Positions 1 to 12,095 of a stretch of DNA of 64,000 nt are shown here, in pieces (position 1 is the stretch's first letter; every line of letters begins with the position of its first letter). The DNA is taken from contig OX485809.1 of NCBI GenBank assembly GCA_950295325.1, positions 7,192,001 through 7,256,000 of the forward strand, written 5' to 3'. Made by a program: the position numbers and the translations under genes. The notes beneath the pieces were generated by a model. That model was not told the origin of the DNA. It saw nothing but the letters and a program-made list of their open reading frames with translations, and did not search any database. The DNA is from Polytrichum commune (Eukaryota; Streptophyta; Polytrichopsida; Polytrichales; Polytrichaceae).

Positions 1-2
1 GC

Positions 3-71
3 AACCCTGAATTGGTAAAGGAGTTGGCCGATGGGCGGTTGGAGGATGCTCAGTTCGTCTGTAAACTTTGA
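3..71 (+). CDS. Possible C-terminal tail of a gene entering from the left
   Basis: An open frame runs from the window edge to a TGA at 69-71 and reads NPELVKELADGRLEDAQF, then four more residues. It could be the end of a protein encoded upstream, for example the TNPD-type transposase that normally precedes TNPA in CACTA elements. Only 22 residues are visible and no motif identifies them, so this is a weak call based on position. Confidence 0.15.
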   Translation, partial: NPELVKELADGRLEDAQFVCKL

Positions 72-390
72 GATGTGTAAAAAGTCGCCTCCCGAGTTGT
101 TACAAAGAGCCAGGAAAATGAGCCAGAATGTTAGTAAAGTGTATTTTTGAACAAACATGAGTTATGACCAGGCACACACTCATCCACAGAAAACAATATT
201 GCCACGAATCTTGCCAACAGATGAGTAGGTACTTGTATATTTCTGCACTTATGAACATTGTGTGCACAATGTCTAGCCTAGTATTTACAGGTGATGTTGT
301 AGACGCATTGGTGTGTGTGCCTCGAGAGGACATCAGTTGACAGTACTACGTGCATGTGTATAACAAGATCTGGTGGTTTAATTGATTGTC

Positions 391-3094
391 ATGCAGGCAC
401 ATGATATGGGTGATGGGGCAGGGCCACAAACACGGCGACTGGTGACATTAAACGTGGTGGCATCACAAGGTGCATCCTTACAAGGTGCACTGGGCAGCTG
501 TGCAAGAGGGGGCCGAGTAGGGGTCGATGCTGCAACCGAATCTGCACGGGCTGTGGCGGAGCCGGCAGGGAAGCATGCGGGCAATCACCGTGCATCACAG
601 AGCACACCGTCACGGCAACCGAGGCTTGCACCCCCTGTTCCCCGATTTGAGGCTTCGGCTGATGCTTCAAAGACAACCAGTAGAGCATACGACCCTGCAC
701 GAAAATTGGCAAATCGGCAAGCATTGAAAGATTATCATGAACAGGTTAGGAAGGGGGTAGCCTCTAGCGAGGAAATCGTTGTCCCATTGACAACAAACGC
801 ATCAGGTATTGTAATTGTGTTGCGATCAAAGTGGCAAGGTGCCATCAGGGCATTGGCACAAAACTATCTAAAGTGGTCAGAGAGGGACTTCGACGAACAT
901 GTGCCGGAGCTCATTGCCTCCATTGACGACAAGATTCGGAAGAAAATGTTCAGCTACTCACCTTACCCATTGGCTCCTACTGCAGTTGTAGATTACCTTA
1001 AATCTAGCATGAAGCACGCAAGATCACGGTGGTGGAGAGCATGGAGGCTAAGTGGTTATGATGACAATAAAATCGCTGTAGGGTGCCCTCCGCATGTTTG
1101 GAAACAATGTCTGAGATTTTGGAAGAGCCCTGAGGGCCAGGCAATTTCCGAAAAGATGGTGCATGCGAGGTCATGTGTTGGCAACCCTTCGCACAGTGGC
1201 AATATACCAGTGACAAGTTTGTTGATGCATACGGTGATTGAACATCCTTTTGTTGCATGCAAGTCAAACCTTTTTGGCACTTAGTATAATTTTGTTGATC
1301 ATGCCTCCATTGACGTCTGGTTTTCTGGAACATGGTATGGTGATACGAAGTGTGCCTGTTGTTGTAGGGTGACCTTTCTCAGCACGAGGAAGGGGTGGGG
1401 TTGGAACTTCCTCATACCAGCGTCGACAATAATGTAGAGACCGAGAAGGGGGTCGATAACATGGTGGAGGATGTCGAAATTTTGAGCCCCATACGACCAG
1501 ATGGTCGTCCAGTATCCGTGAAGTCAAAGTCCCAAGTAAGCGTTGTGAATTGTGGATTTCGTGCATTAAGCAATTTGTTAGTTGCCTAAATGAGGTAGTT
1601 ATACATGGATTGGAGAATTGAAGGGTGCGTGGTCATGGGGAATTGTAGGATGGCATGTGCCCGCAGTATTGCTCCTCGTGTGTGCCTCATTCGGTGTTTG
1701 AATACTTCCGATCTGAATTGAAGGGTGCAGTGGAAGATTTAACGAAACAACTCGGGGAATTGAAGACAAGAGTGGGCGTGGTGTGTCCCTGGGGCGGAGT
1801 GGAAGGAGAGGTGGGTTTTATAACCCCTGACCGGCGAATATTCCTAAATAATATATTCAAACAGATGGCCAATCCTTCTACGGGCGAGGGAGGACGAAAC
1901 ATTCGTGTTCGGCTGGGTGAGAAATTTGATTCCAAAGATGTCGTCCACGACACGCAATGTGTAAATGGTGGGCAATCGGCAGTGGAGGAGAGGTCTTCCC
2001 TTAAAAGGAAGCGAGGGGTTGACATCCAATCACCAAATGTGGACCGAAGTGCTCCTGGGCCGAGAGCCATTGACCTGCAGGGCATGACATGCAGCTTTGA
2101 CGAGGCCTTATACCACATAGAACATGATGGCTTGGGTCGTTCCGGCATTCCTGAAGCTCCATCCCCAATTCAACAGAGTCAGGGGATGCCAAAACGACCA
2201 CGGAGGAGAGAGAGTGCACCCTCTCTCAGAGAGCAGTGTTTGACACCTAGGAAGGGGCCCTCGCAAGGTCCTCGAGGTGGCACTGCACACCAGAAAATCA
2301 GAGCTGGAGCCCCCATTCAAAAGGCAGATGTTCCTCTTTGTCCCCAGGCAAACTCAAGTAAACGGCATGTTGCGTGCAACAATGAGGTAACCATGTCTGT
2401 TGATGGTGGTGTACCTACCCCCTCAGCAGCTGGGGTTGTGATCCCTAAACCAGACGTGCCACGACGTCGAAATTCATCGTCGGTGAGTATGTATACCTTT
2501 GAATTGGTTGTTTTAGAGAAAGTCGTTTATGGTTGTAGGCTAATGACTTTTGAGCTGCAGGTCCTTGAAGCAATGGTGACACCATCACAGGGAGGGCCAC
2601 CACAGTCTGCCCGGCGAGTTATTGGATCAAGAGCACCTGCAGTTGGGGTTCGAGGCGCAAGTGCTCGAACCGTGTTGCTAGTAAGGAAGGGGTGCTTATG
2701 CGTGGGGTGGTTCAATTTGTAGGCTTTGAGGTGCTTGAATTCAACAAACATGCATGTGATTGAATGTTGTGTGGCAATTGCTTGACAGGTTGCAATGCCA
2801 TACGGGTCCATGGTGGAATTGCTTCACCCCCAACGCGCGTCAGAGATTGTAGGACATGGACGTGCACACATCCATGGTAGAAGCAACTCCTCTCATGCTG
2901 TTCTTGTGCCATTTGGAGCACAAGTAGTGACCATCACAGATGTTATGAGCCCCAGCTGCGAGCTCCCCTACCCTGCTCCCCATAGGAATGGTAGAATGAT
3001 GCAGACATTGAACGATGTAGTGGGGTGGAAGGTGTATTGGCCTATTAGGGCCCTGTGTATCCATGTGGTTACTCCTGTTGTACCCATTAAGTGA
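391..3094 (+). CDS. CACTA/En-Spm-associated protein, TNPA-like (plant Ptta/En/Spm family)
   Basis: Five exons join at phase 0 with GT-AG borders: 391-1209, 1368-1535, 1667-2482, 2561-2680 and 2789-3094, giving about 742 aa. Near the end of exon 1 a tryptophan-rich block reads PPHVWKQCLRFWKSPEGQAI, followed by a Ser/Asn/His segment. That layout is typical of the plant transposase family written Ptta/En/Spm (Transposase_24). Exon 3 opens with a short heptad-like stretch (about VFEYFRSELKGAVEDLTKQL). The last exon has the TNP1/En/Spm-type tail: a G-x-G-x-x-H region, SCELPYPAP, then TLNDVVGWKVYWPI. In En/Spm, TNPA-type proteins bind subterminal repeats; that role is inferred here. The first in-frame ATG is at 391, but a cag at 391-395 could instead be a splice acceptor for an upstream exon. 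No stop or frameshift interrupts the model, which is unusual for an old element. Confidence 0.62.
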
Positions 3095-4022
3095 TGCACC
3101 TGTGAGAGAAGCTGACTTGCAGCATGGGCAAGAATCGTAGAATTTTGGCACATGGTGGACTTGTGTTTTAATACCGGGTGTAGGGTAGATGTTAAAAGTG
3201 TGCCGTAAGGGCAACATTTGTATGGACATCCACTTTGGACACTAAGCAGTAAAATCATTTTGAATCAACATTGTAGTCTATGTGCACCTTATTCCAAGCT
3301 TGCATTGCAGCCCGTCCTGAAAAATGACCACTATGTAATTTGTGTCATCTATTGTGAATTTATCATGCAATCCCACTGTGAACATTCAATGCGTAGCAGG
3401 ACCGAGATGCCCAAATTTTTTGCCTACCATGCTGTGGACGGTTGAGTTGCAGAGCTTTGCCAGGTGGGTGTTGCATGTGACTGAAGGGTTTCCACATTCT
3501 CCAACAAATTGAGACATTCATAATTCTTCAGTCATAATTCTTCCCATGACGACAGTTGTACACTAGAATGATATGTGAGCAGATGTTCATCTCCGTCTCT
3601 ATTTTCAATTCATACGCACTGATGTTACTTGCGGTTACACACTTTGTTCTAAAGTATCATATCCTTCTTTTTCTTATAAGCATTTTGAAGTGGGATTGCA
3701 GTTTTGTTGTGTTACATGCACTGGATGATGACATTTTGGACGACAATGTTTTATTTGTGAATGCTTTGTCAAGTTAGAATTTTTCCGTTATTTTAAAATG
3801 TTGTGTTGTTTTTCCCCGATGTTGTTAACTTTTTTACATGAGCACAATTTTGGACATTTGTATTTTTATCGTGTGCTCACACTTAATGTACTTGTAGCCT
3901 TGTTGGACAGAGCAATGTCACTGTCCCCCGGCACTGGTTCCCAATCACTACAAAGCAATGCACTAATGCACGAGTGATTGTGGACTGAACACATCAAAAT
4001 TCCATGTTATTTCGCAGTGACT
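3095..4022. other. 3' flank of the CACTA gene, no second gene seen
   Basis: About 0.9 kb of AT-rich sequence follows the stop codon of the TNPA-like gene. Short open frames here have no recognisable domain. It is most likely the 3' untranslated and subterminal part of the CACTA element. Confidence 0.35.
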
Positions 4023-4044
4023 TCACTACGCAATCCTTGTAGTG
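4023..4044. mobile_element. Possible right terminus of the CACTA element
   Basis: The sequence cactacgcaatccttgtagt (then g) is a short palindrome ending in TTGTAGTG, the reverse complement of the CACTACAA that begins CACTA-type inverted repeats. Further CACTAC/GCAATG motifs lie at about 3952-3990, like subterminal repeats. It lies about 950 bp downstream of the TNPA-like gene, a sensible distance for the 3' end. The matching 5' terminus would be outside the window, so the assignment is inferred. Confidence 0.3.
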
Positions 4045-4135
4045 AAAGTTATGTCCTTTGTGGCTCCCGAATCCGTGATCCATTTGCAAACACTACTCAA
4101 ATGTACTATGTGTTGCATTGCAAAAGCAAATTTGT

Positions 4136-4744
4136 CTATGATCTTCGTATTTTTGGCATTCTCCCTTTCTTTATTATTTGTTTTTTTAAGAAAAATTGTG
4201 TAACATGGTCCGGTTTGCTACAATAAAAACACATCCTTATGCCTTGCCGCCAAGATGGATTGTTTGCTTTATTTTGACGCGACACCATCGTTGCGACGTT
4301 GCTTTGGGACTTCTTCTTGTGCTTCAAGATCTCGTGCATCAAACATTTTGTCATGTACTCCATTGTAAACGCCTTTATTGGCATCATCTGTAAGGCAATG
4401 ATTAAGTACTCGTATGAGGCCAACAACCTCTTGAGCAAAAGACATGACGGTGTTTTCCTCCACATAGGTACCTGCAAACACACAAGTTGATTTGCAAGCG
4501 CTTTGACCTTATTGACATTGTCCAACAAATGGTCGCTTTCTTGCATTTTGCACCTGAAAAATTTGTGATAAATGAAGAGAATGTTAAATAAATGAAGAGA
4601 ATTCTTCGTCTCGTGAATATTGCAAAGGGTTTTTTTCGCCTTCGTAAGTTTTTTACAACTCTTGATGTGCACAAGTTGATTGTCCTCCAAGTTGAAGCCG
4701 ATAATTAACATGATTTTATTTATATGTCTTTGGTACTCCTTCAA
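4136..4744 (-). pseudogene. Ty1/copia retrotransposon gag fragment (UBN2-type plus damaged zinc knuckle)
   Basis: The minus-strand frame has the copia gag layout: a helical UBN2-like capsid part, with a segment around ASYEYLIIALQMMPIKAFTM and a following MEYM...L.HEI motif, then a basic linker, then a CCHC knuckle starting CFYCSKPDH. The last cysteine of the knuckle is replaced (FF), so the C-X2-C-X4-H-X4-C pattern is broken. The frame ends soon after, and no protease, integrase or reverse transcriptase follows on the minus strand at lower coordinates. I saw no primer-binding site or LTR pair. This is a decayed, truncated copy lying antisense to the neighbouring CACTA element. Confidence 0.75.
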
Positions 4745-6240
4745 TATTTTGAGATTGTGTTGGAAGGTGGAACCTTCTCAGCCCAGGGGTGCATCTACAC
4801 TCGATTTATGTATACACATGCGAGAACCTTTATTTAATAGGGAAGATATTTACCTTCCTCAGTTGATTATTTTCCACCTTATCAGTAGTTAGATTTCTAC
4901 AAGATGTTGTTTTCTAACACCCTATTATTATATATAAATTAAATAATCGCATAATTATAATCACTAAATCTCATTTATAAGTAGTAGAAATTTTGTATGA
5001 TTAATTTGCACATACACTACGCATACAATATACTATGCATATATTACACTATGCAAATATTATTCAACACATTATACACATACAACCATCACACTATAAA
5101 CTCTAGCATTCAACCAATATAGAAACAACATACATAGCAATAAAGTAACCTCAATATACATAAGTGTTAACTCCACCATACATAACAAATCAATATCAAC
5201 ATACATAAACCTTCAATAACAACAATGAACATTACACCTTCAACCTTAATATACATCCTGGAATATACATTTAAGGATGGAATATCAACAATACCAACAA
5301 CGAACATTACCATGTAATTAACCTTCAAGTATTAAAACATTCAAGGGACTTTAAAATTCCAACACCTTGAACTCAACCAAAGCAATTATTACATAAACAT
5401 CATGAAGTTCAAAGAACGAACAAACGCTCAATCTTTGAAGCATAAGAATGAGCAGACACAGTGAGCAAACGCTCCTAAAACGAAGCACAACAAATGCTCC
5501 TAAACCGAAGCAAAACGAGCAAATGCTCAATCAAGAGAAACTATGGCAGCCAACTAGATGAGAAAATAAAGTTCTAAAAATGGAAATGACAAATTGAACA
5601 CTACGATCCCTTTTAAAGCCCTAAAATTGCATCTTCTATGTTTGTTTGATGCCCGATACTACCCTAATACCCTGCAAATAGTTCTTACTACCCTAATACC
5701 ACGTGTATAGTTTCTGTACCCCCTAGAAAACCTTGAATATGCCAACCAACCTTTTCATCATTGAATGATGGCATTTTTCATCCAAGGACGACCGTTTCAA
5801 CAAATCCATCCATATGTCCACATACATTTTGTTTATTTCTCATTCAATGTCACTAATGGCAGATGACTTATGTTGAACCTATAAATTTTAAAAATCTAAA
5901 TTTAATTTAATTTGTGTTATTTTACATCTAAATAAAAACAAATAGCACAACTTAAACCACATCATACGTTATATATACTTCTCAAATTCGCATTTAGAAG
6001 ATGTTGTTGTATATCTTATATATATATATATAATGTGTCATTAATAAAATCCACCCTACATTTTTTCGCACGTGGTTTTCTACATTTTTGCTAGTACCGC
6101 CCCTAGTTTCTCGGATCCATTCACTATGTCCTAAAGGTCCATGGAAACCAAAACCATTTACATTTTGAACTTTCAAAGGCTTAATCTCTTTCCGTAGAAC
6201 TTGTCCATGACTTTAGTTCCTTCGCTCTCAAGATATGCCA
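4745..6240. other. AT-rich intergenic DNA with a short degenerate repeat
   Basis: No gene is visible. At about 5420-5533 a motif close to GAGCAAATGCTCCTAAAACG recurs about four times with variable spacing, forming a small degenerate array. A TA run lies near 6020-6032. Nothing else is recognisable. Confidence 0.4.
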
Positions 6241-6249
6241 TCTTCTGCC

Positions 6250-7900
6250 TAAAATATTGGTTTGTACACTCAAAACTTGCAAATCAAGCCCTAGTGTTCT
6301 TAAATGAATCATCTCTCTATCAAAATGCACTTGAAACTCTCAAAACACTCAATTATGCTCATTTTGAACTCAAATGATTAGCCTTAACCCTCAAATGTGG
6401 TTTCCAATACTCAAATCATCCAAAACTCTCAAATATGCTCCTCTTGTGCTCAAATGTCTAGCTTATGCCCAACATGTCATTTCCAACACGTGAATTCCTC
6501 TAATTAGCCCACTATACTCCTTTTGAACTCAAATCACTAGCCTATATGTCAAGTAAGCATTTAAAACTCAAATTACCCAAGTCAAATCATTTAAAACTCC
6601 AAATACGTTCAATGCCCTCAAAGAAACCTCAAAACAACTAAGTCATATTTAATTACGCCCCCTCGCTCTTTAGTTATATTCTTGCAACTTAATGCATTCG
6701 AATAACACCCTTTCAATCTCCAATAAACCCTCTTGCCTTCAAACTTTGTGTTTCCACTCCAGTCCATTCAAATAAGGTCCATTTCAACTCAAAAATGGTC
6801 TCATGGTATCAAATGGACTTTTGGACTCTCAAATCATTCAAGTCGGATTTTGTTCATCACAAATAAGAGCTCTTGCTCTCAAATATGCCCTAGAACTATC
6901 AAATCTCTCAAGTTATATCTTCCTCGCCTCAAATAAGTCTACTTCCTCTCCACAATGCCCAAAGATACTTTAATCACTCAAGTCAGATATCTCATTCTTC
7001 AAATGAGGCCACTTGCTCTCAAATGTGTGTTAGGACTTCTTAATCACTCAAATTATATTTTGTTATTCAAATGAATGTAATTTCTTTTAATGGTATCATT
7101 TTCATTCTTCAATCACTCGAGTAAGATGTTATTGATCTCAAATCACATTCAATGCACTCACACAAGTTTTTCCACATTCAAGGCACTCATCCAATATTTC
7201 CTTCAACTCAAAACACCTTGATTGGTTCTAAACAAACCTTACAACATTCAAGCCTCACAATTTAGTCTTAAAACACTCAAGATAACCAAGTCATATGCAT
7301 TTGAAGGGTAAACACCTCCAAACCTCTCAAATAAACTCCTCAACACTCAAACCTTCCAAGTTAGATGCTCTTTGAATCTAGACATCTTCAATGCTTTCAC
7401 ATAAGCTCTTAAATATTCAAAACATTCAAGTTATGTGCTTTTGAAGTCTAAACACCTTCAAACCTCTCAAACAAACTTCTCAACACCCAAGCCTCTCAAG
7501 TCATGTGCCCTTGGAGTCCAAACACCTTCAAAACTTTCAAACCTTTGAATGCTCAAAACACTAAAGTCAAATGCTTTCGAAGTCTAAACACTTCCAAACC
7601 TTTCAAATAAATTCATTAACACTCAAGGCTAAACACTTGCAAAACACTCAAATAAACCATGAAATGCTCAAAACATTCCAATCAAATGCTTTTGAAGTCT
7701 AAATACCTCCAAACCTCTCAAGTAGGCCTCTCAACACTCAAGACACTCAAGGCACTCAAGTCACATGCTCTTGCATCAAACATACATTCAAGCAAAAGCA
7801 AAAAAATAAAGAAACACTTACAACAACCAAATGCACCCTCAGACACCTCCAATTCTCTAAAGCTCCAAAGCACCAACCCCTTAAGATCCACTCCGTGACC
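6250..7900. repeat. Degenerate ~70-bp tandem satellite rich in CTCAAA/CTCAAG
   Basis: The clearest units start with AAGTYAKRTGC at 7288, 7358, 7428, 7498 and 7564, giving spacings of 70, 70, 70 and 66 bp. Each carries TTTGAAGTCTAAACACCTTC, then CCTCTCAAA and CAACACTCAA. From about 6250 to 7280 the same CTCAAA-rich vocabulary continues with the register mostly lost, so the array looks older at its left side. Composition is strongly strand-asymmetric, with C-rich and A-rich runs on the plus strand and few G. Short open frames across it are by-products. Confidence 0.6.
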
Positions 7901-10900
7901 TCAAAGCAATCAAATCTCTAGGCACTACACTTGCATGTGTGGCCCATAACCTATTGGAAGTCAATAGAATTATAGATGAGATTGCATAAATAAGAACACA
8001 TACGCAAAGACATATGAACAATGATTGGAGTGAGATGGTCTCATACTCTTCTTGTTTTGTGCTTTATTGTTTTTAAAAATTTCCTTGGTTCGTCGAAACA
8101 ATATGGGATAATTCTTATTCCTCTCGGGCCAACGTTGCGGCCTTATTCTAACCTTATTGTTTCTCATGCCTCTTTCATTACAAGTCACCTAACTACGAGC
8201 AGTCTAATGCTCCTCTACCTTCTACAATTCCTTTTAGTATTACATTTCTATTGACTACGAGCAATCTAATGCTGCACCTTCAACATGAAGATTGAGCAGT
8301 GGCATGACTAATGTTAGGTCAATGGAAAGTTAACACCCACATTGGGTTAGAAGGCAAATAACCATGATTTAGGCCAAGAGAGGGTAACTCTCACGGAGAA
8401 ATAAAAGGGCAAATAACATGAATAAAGGAAGAGACACATAGAGCTTGAGATGGACACAGTTGTTATGAGTGGGATTTGAAAGGCCATAGCCAAATCCTAG
8501 GATGAAATGTAGACGAATAAGAGTAAAATGTATCATCTTGTGTAGGTACAAAAGGAAGAATATAGCCTAGTAAGCCTATTCCATCTTGATAGAGCATGCA
8601 AAGATGATAAGGCATAATATTATTTTGGGGTAAGCTATAGGTTGCTAAGGACATTATCTTGGTAGGAAGAAACCACACTAAAGTAAATTTATAACACAAC
8701 AAAGATTATTTGATTAATTAAATTTAGGCCAAAACATATGACCAAAGGTTATAGCCTATCTTGTTGATGTGTTGCCCCATCCGTGTAGATGATTATGGGG
8801 ACAAGTTGTCAAGTCCACCAAAGATGAAGGTGGTGATTACACTTGTGAAGATTTGCATGATGACTTTAAAAGAACTTAACTTTGAAATTATCACAAGCAT
8901 AATTCATGACAATTAAAAACTATGTAATTAGTCAGAAGACACCACCCCATACGTTGTCCTAACTATGAGCCATTGACTACTTGCCAAGCTTTTGAGCTTC
9001 ACGACTGATGTAAAAGATGAAAATAGAGTGCTAGAAGTCCACACACATAGGACAAAACCACACACAATTGAGGAAGCACCAAAGAACCATAAGAGTGTGA
9101 ATTAAGTTTTATTAAGAAGGGATGAAGGAGTAAAAGACATAGATGGTTGTTAGAAACCTTAATCCAATGTGACATTAATCCTTAAATATACTATCTCAAC
9201 CTTCCTTGAGACCTTGTGCCCTAGGTTGTTTTCCTTGTGTTGGTTTAAGTAATGGTAGAAACCTAACTACATCAACCCTTGATGTGCATTGGGGCATATA
9301 TAATATGTTGTGCAAATGAGATGCAAGCACTTAATTTTATTTCTTTTTAAAAACTTGCCCACTACAACCGTATGTCGTGACTCATAGTGAGAACGTATAC
9401 AAGGTAAGTGGGGTTGATTCAACTATTCATCTTAAATGGACACCTACATTTGAGTGGAACGTAGAGAGGTGTGGACTTTAAAACTTGCACCAAAAAGAGA
9501 TGTTTGAAAGGGGTTGGATTACAAGCGCAAAATGTGTCAAATATTCTAGGCTTAATAGTTACTAAAATCGAAGGGAGGGGGCTACATGATCTTGCAATAA
9601 GAACAATAATCTTCACTTTGTTGTTGAATTAGATAATCATATGAGCTATGAGAATTATGAGGAAAATGACAACATAAGGTATTTGGGTTTACTATTCATC
9701 TCTCACTATTGTGTATTTCATATCTTAGAAAAAGTGGGTGCACTCAGGGGGTGGACTCTTCATGAGATACCTAACTGACATGCGTTGGTCTCTATGACAT
9801 TAAACCCCCTATATACAAGAGCCTTATGAAGAAGAAGAAAAATGTTGTGTATTAATAGCATGCTACAAATGGACTTATGTATTTATAATAAGTTTTTCAA
9901 TTGAACGTGGTTAATGCCCCCACTACATATATAAAATATAAATCATGGCTCAAATAGGTTGTTATTACATATAAAATCACAGGTGGGTGCATAGCTATAA
10001 ATATTCATGTATCCTCTTAACTAACACACTTGATGTGCGTGAATGTCTAGGACATCAATTTCTTGAATCCCTAATGATGTGCATGGTGAAGCCTATATTT
10101 GTTGATTGTTGAGTACATACTTCATATTGGTACCATTTCACAAGGAACAAGCACTAGGTAGCCAAAAAGGCATTTTGCGACTTCATATGGGATTTCAATA
10201 TATTCGGACAAACCACTCGTCCAAAAATAACAATGGATGTACACTCCTGGGGACAAGAACATCAAACGACAACAACAAAAGCAACAACACAACAACCACA
10301 ATTTCAGATGTTCGTATTCCATGTTTGCCAACCATCATATTTATGTACTTTTGCAATATAGTGTATGTCATATTGGTGGTTGGAATCGTCCAAAATTCAT
10401 GCATAAATCCAAATATACATAAATCCTAGTTAGGTATAGTTTAATTGACTTTAGGGTGCTGAGTTGTTGATGGAAGTCATGTGGTTGGAGTCAATGTTTG
10501 GAGTGGGTTAGTCATTCATAATCACTATTTGGTCCACTCAATTCCAAACAACTCTCAAATTGATGTGGTCCACACTACATCAATTATGATAAATAGTGTA
10601 GGTTGATGTATGGCGTGACTTTGCATTGGCATTTCAAAAGTGGCTCACAATACCCACCCTCACACAAGAAAATAGCGTTAAACGCTAGTCATACAATGTG
10701 AAACTCCAAGCATTCACTATGTTCTCATTTTGTCACCACTAGTTGCGTGTAAGGTATAAAATGAAAGCTAAATTCAAAAGATGAATCCAAAGAGCTTAAT
10801 CTCACTTCATAAGTTCAAGAATCAAAGAAGAAAACATTAAAAAACTGACAAAAATGGCAATTGATATTTTGATGGTCATTACACCCAAATGTCTAAGGTT

Positions 10901-12030
10901 GAGGAGGCGATCTTGCTGTCTATCAAAAAACTTGAGAAGCTCCATGAAATGGTTGTTGTTTTGTAAAAGAACGAGCATATTTTGAAAAAGATTTTTATCA
11001 TTTGAAGCAACTTCAAGTGATTACGAAAGGTACGTGTTGGTGGTGAGCACCACTTTTATCGTGCATACACTAACTTGAAAGTGAGCAAGCCACTTGTCAA
11101 GCATATTACATTACAATACACATCATACTCAATCTGAAAGAAATAGTGTAACCCACAATGTGGACATCTAGATTTCAATGCTATGGGCTATGCACCTACA
11201 ACGATACTATCCTTAATTTTTTCGGTTTAGAACTAAGCTCAAACGTGTGGTTCACAATATCCACCATAACTACTGTAGTAGAAAGGGGGGAGGTTCCTTA
11301 CAAGACTTTTTAAAACAATTCGATTGTATAATCAACACAACTATGGTCCAAAGCAACACGACTGTAATCGTGTGCTTGTTTGGACCACGGTTGCGTTGAT
11401 TTTACAAGCATGTTGTTTAAATCCATATTTTCTACTTAGTGTTAGATGTCAACACCAATTGGAGCAATGCATGTAGTTCTCCTAGTTGTGTGCTCTTCCT
11501 AGGGGGTCTTGTTAGTAGCCCTAGTAGTGGATTATCCTACATTCTAGTTACAAAAAACCCATAACATTAAACAACTCCTTGATTGCGTATCACATGAGCA
11601 CTATTTTCCTTTAATTTTGGGATTCCATGTTTACGGGAAGCACTTCAGTTGTGTACTATGAACTTTTCGACAAGCAGGGTGTAAATTATCATAGTTTTTT
11701 TGAATTGCATCATCTTTCTTTAGAAAAAGACCGTCGTGTAGCCCCTTAGTAATGTTATGACATGGAAGATGATTATATCTTATAGTGGAACTAATGAACT
11801 TCATACATTCATCCACAAATTTGACATAAGTCGCTACATATTCGGCAACATAACATATCATTATCATCCAACATGAATTTGTCCAAAAACATGCTAATAA
11901 ATTGACAACTTACCGAACACTCAAGGAATTCAAAATAAAGATGTGGTTATGTGATCCGAATCCCAATATTTGGATGATATTTCCCCTTCAATTATGGGAT
12001 GATGAGTGAAAGCACATTGTACAACACAAG
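7901..12030. other. Intergenic DNA without recognisable genes
   Basis: About 4 kb of AT-rich sequence. Open frames are short, overlap on both strands and show no domain. A weak inverted repeat sits at about 10519-10600 (a tcactatttggtccactc arm and a diverged partner). I see no RNA gene or intact transposon. Confidence 0.35.
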
Positions 12031-12095
12031 GTGACCATTGGGTGGGAATCGAACCGGAGAGCTTGTCTCTATGCCATTGGCCATATAGCCGACTA
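12031..12095 (-). repeat. tRNA-like sequence, possible SINE head or tRNA pseudogene
   Basis: On the minus strand a perfect pol III B box, GGTTCGATTCC (plus 12045-12055), lies about 20-30 bp downstream of an A-box-like TGGCCAATGG (plus 12074-12083). The spacing and the CCCACC after the B box fit a tRNA-derived SINE or decayed tRNA. No cloverleaf can be completed and no A-rich tail or target-site duplication is evident, so a functional tRNA is unlikely. Confidence 0.35.

Noticed and set aside
12031-12095. Functional tRNA gene
   Set aside because: Only A- and B-box-like parts are present; acceptor and anticodon stems cannot be formed.
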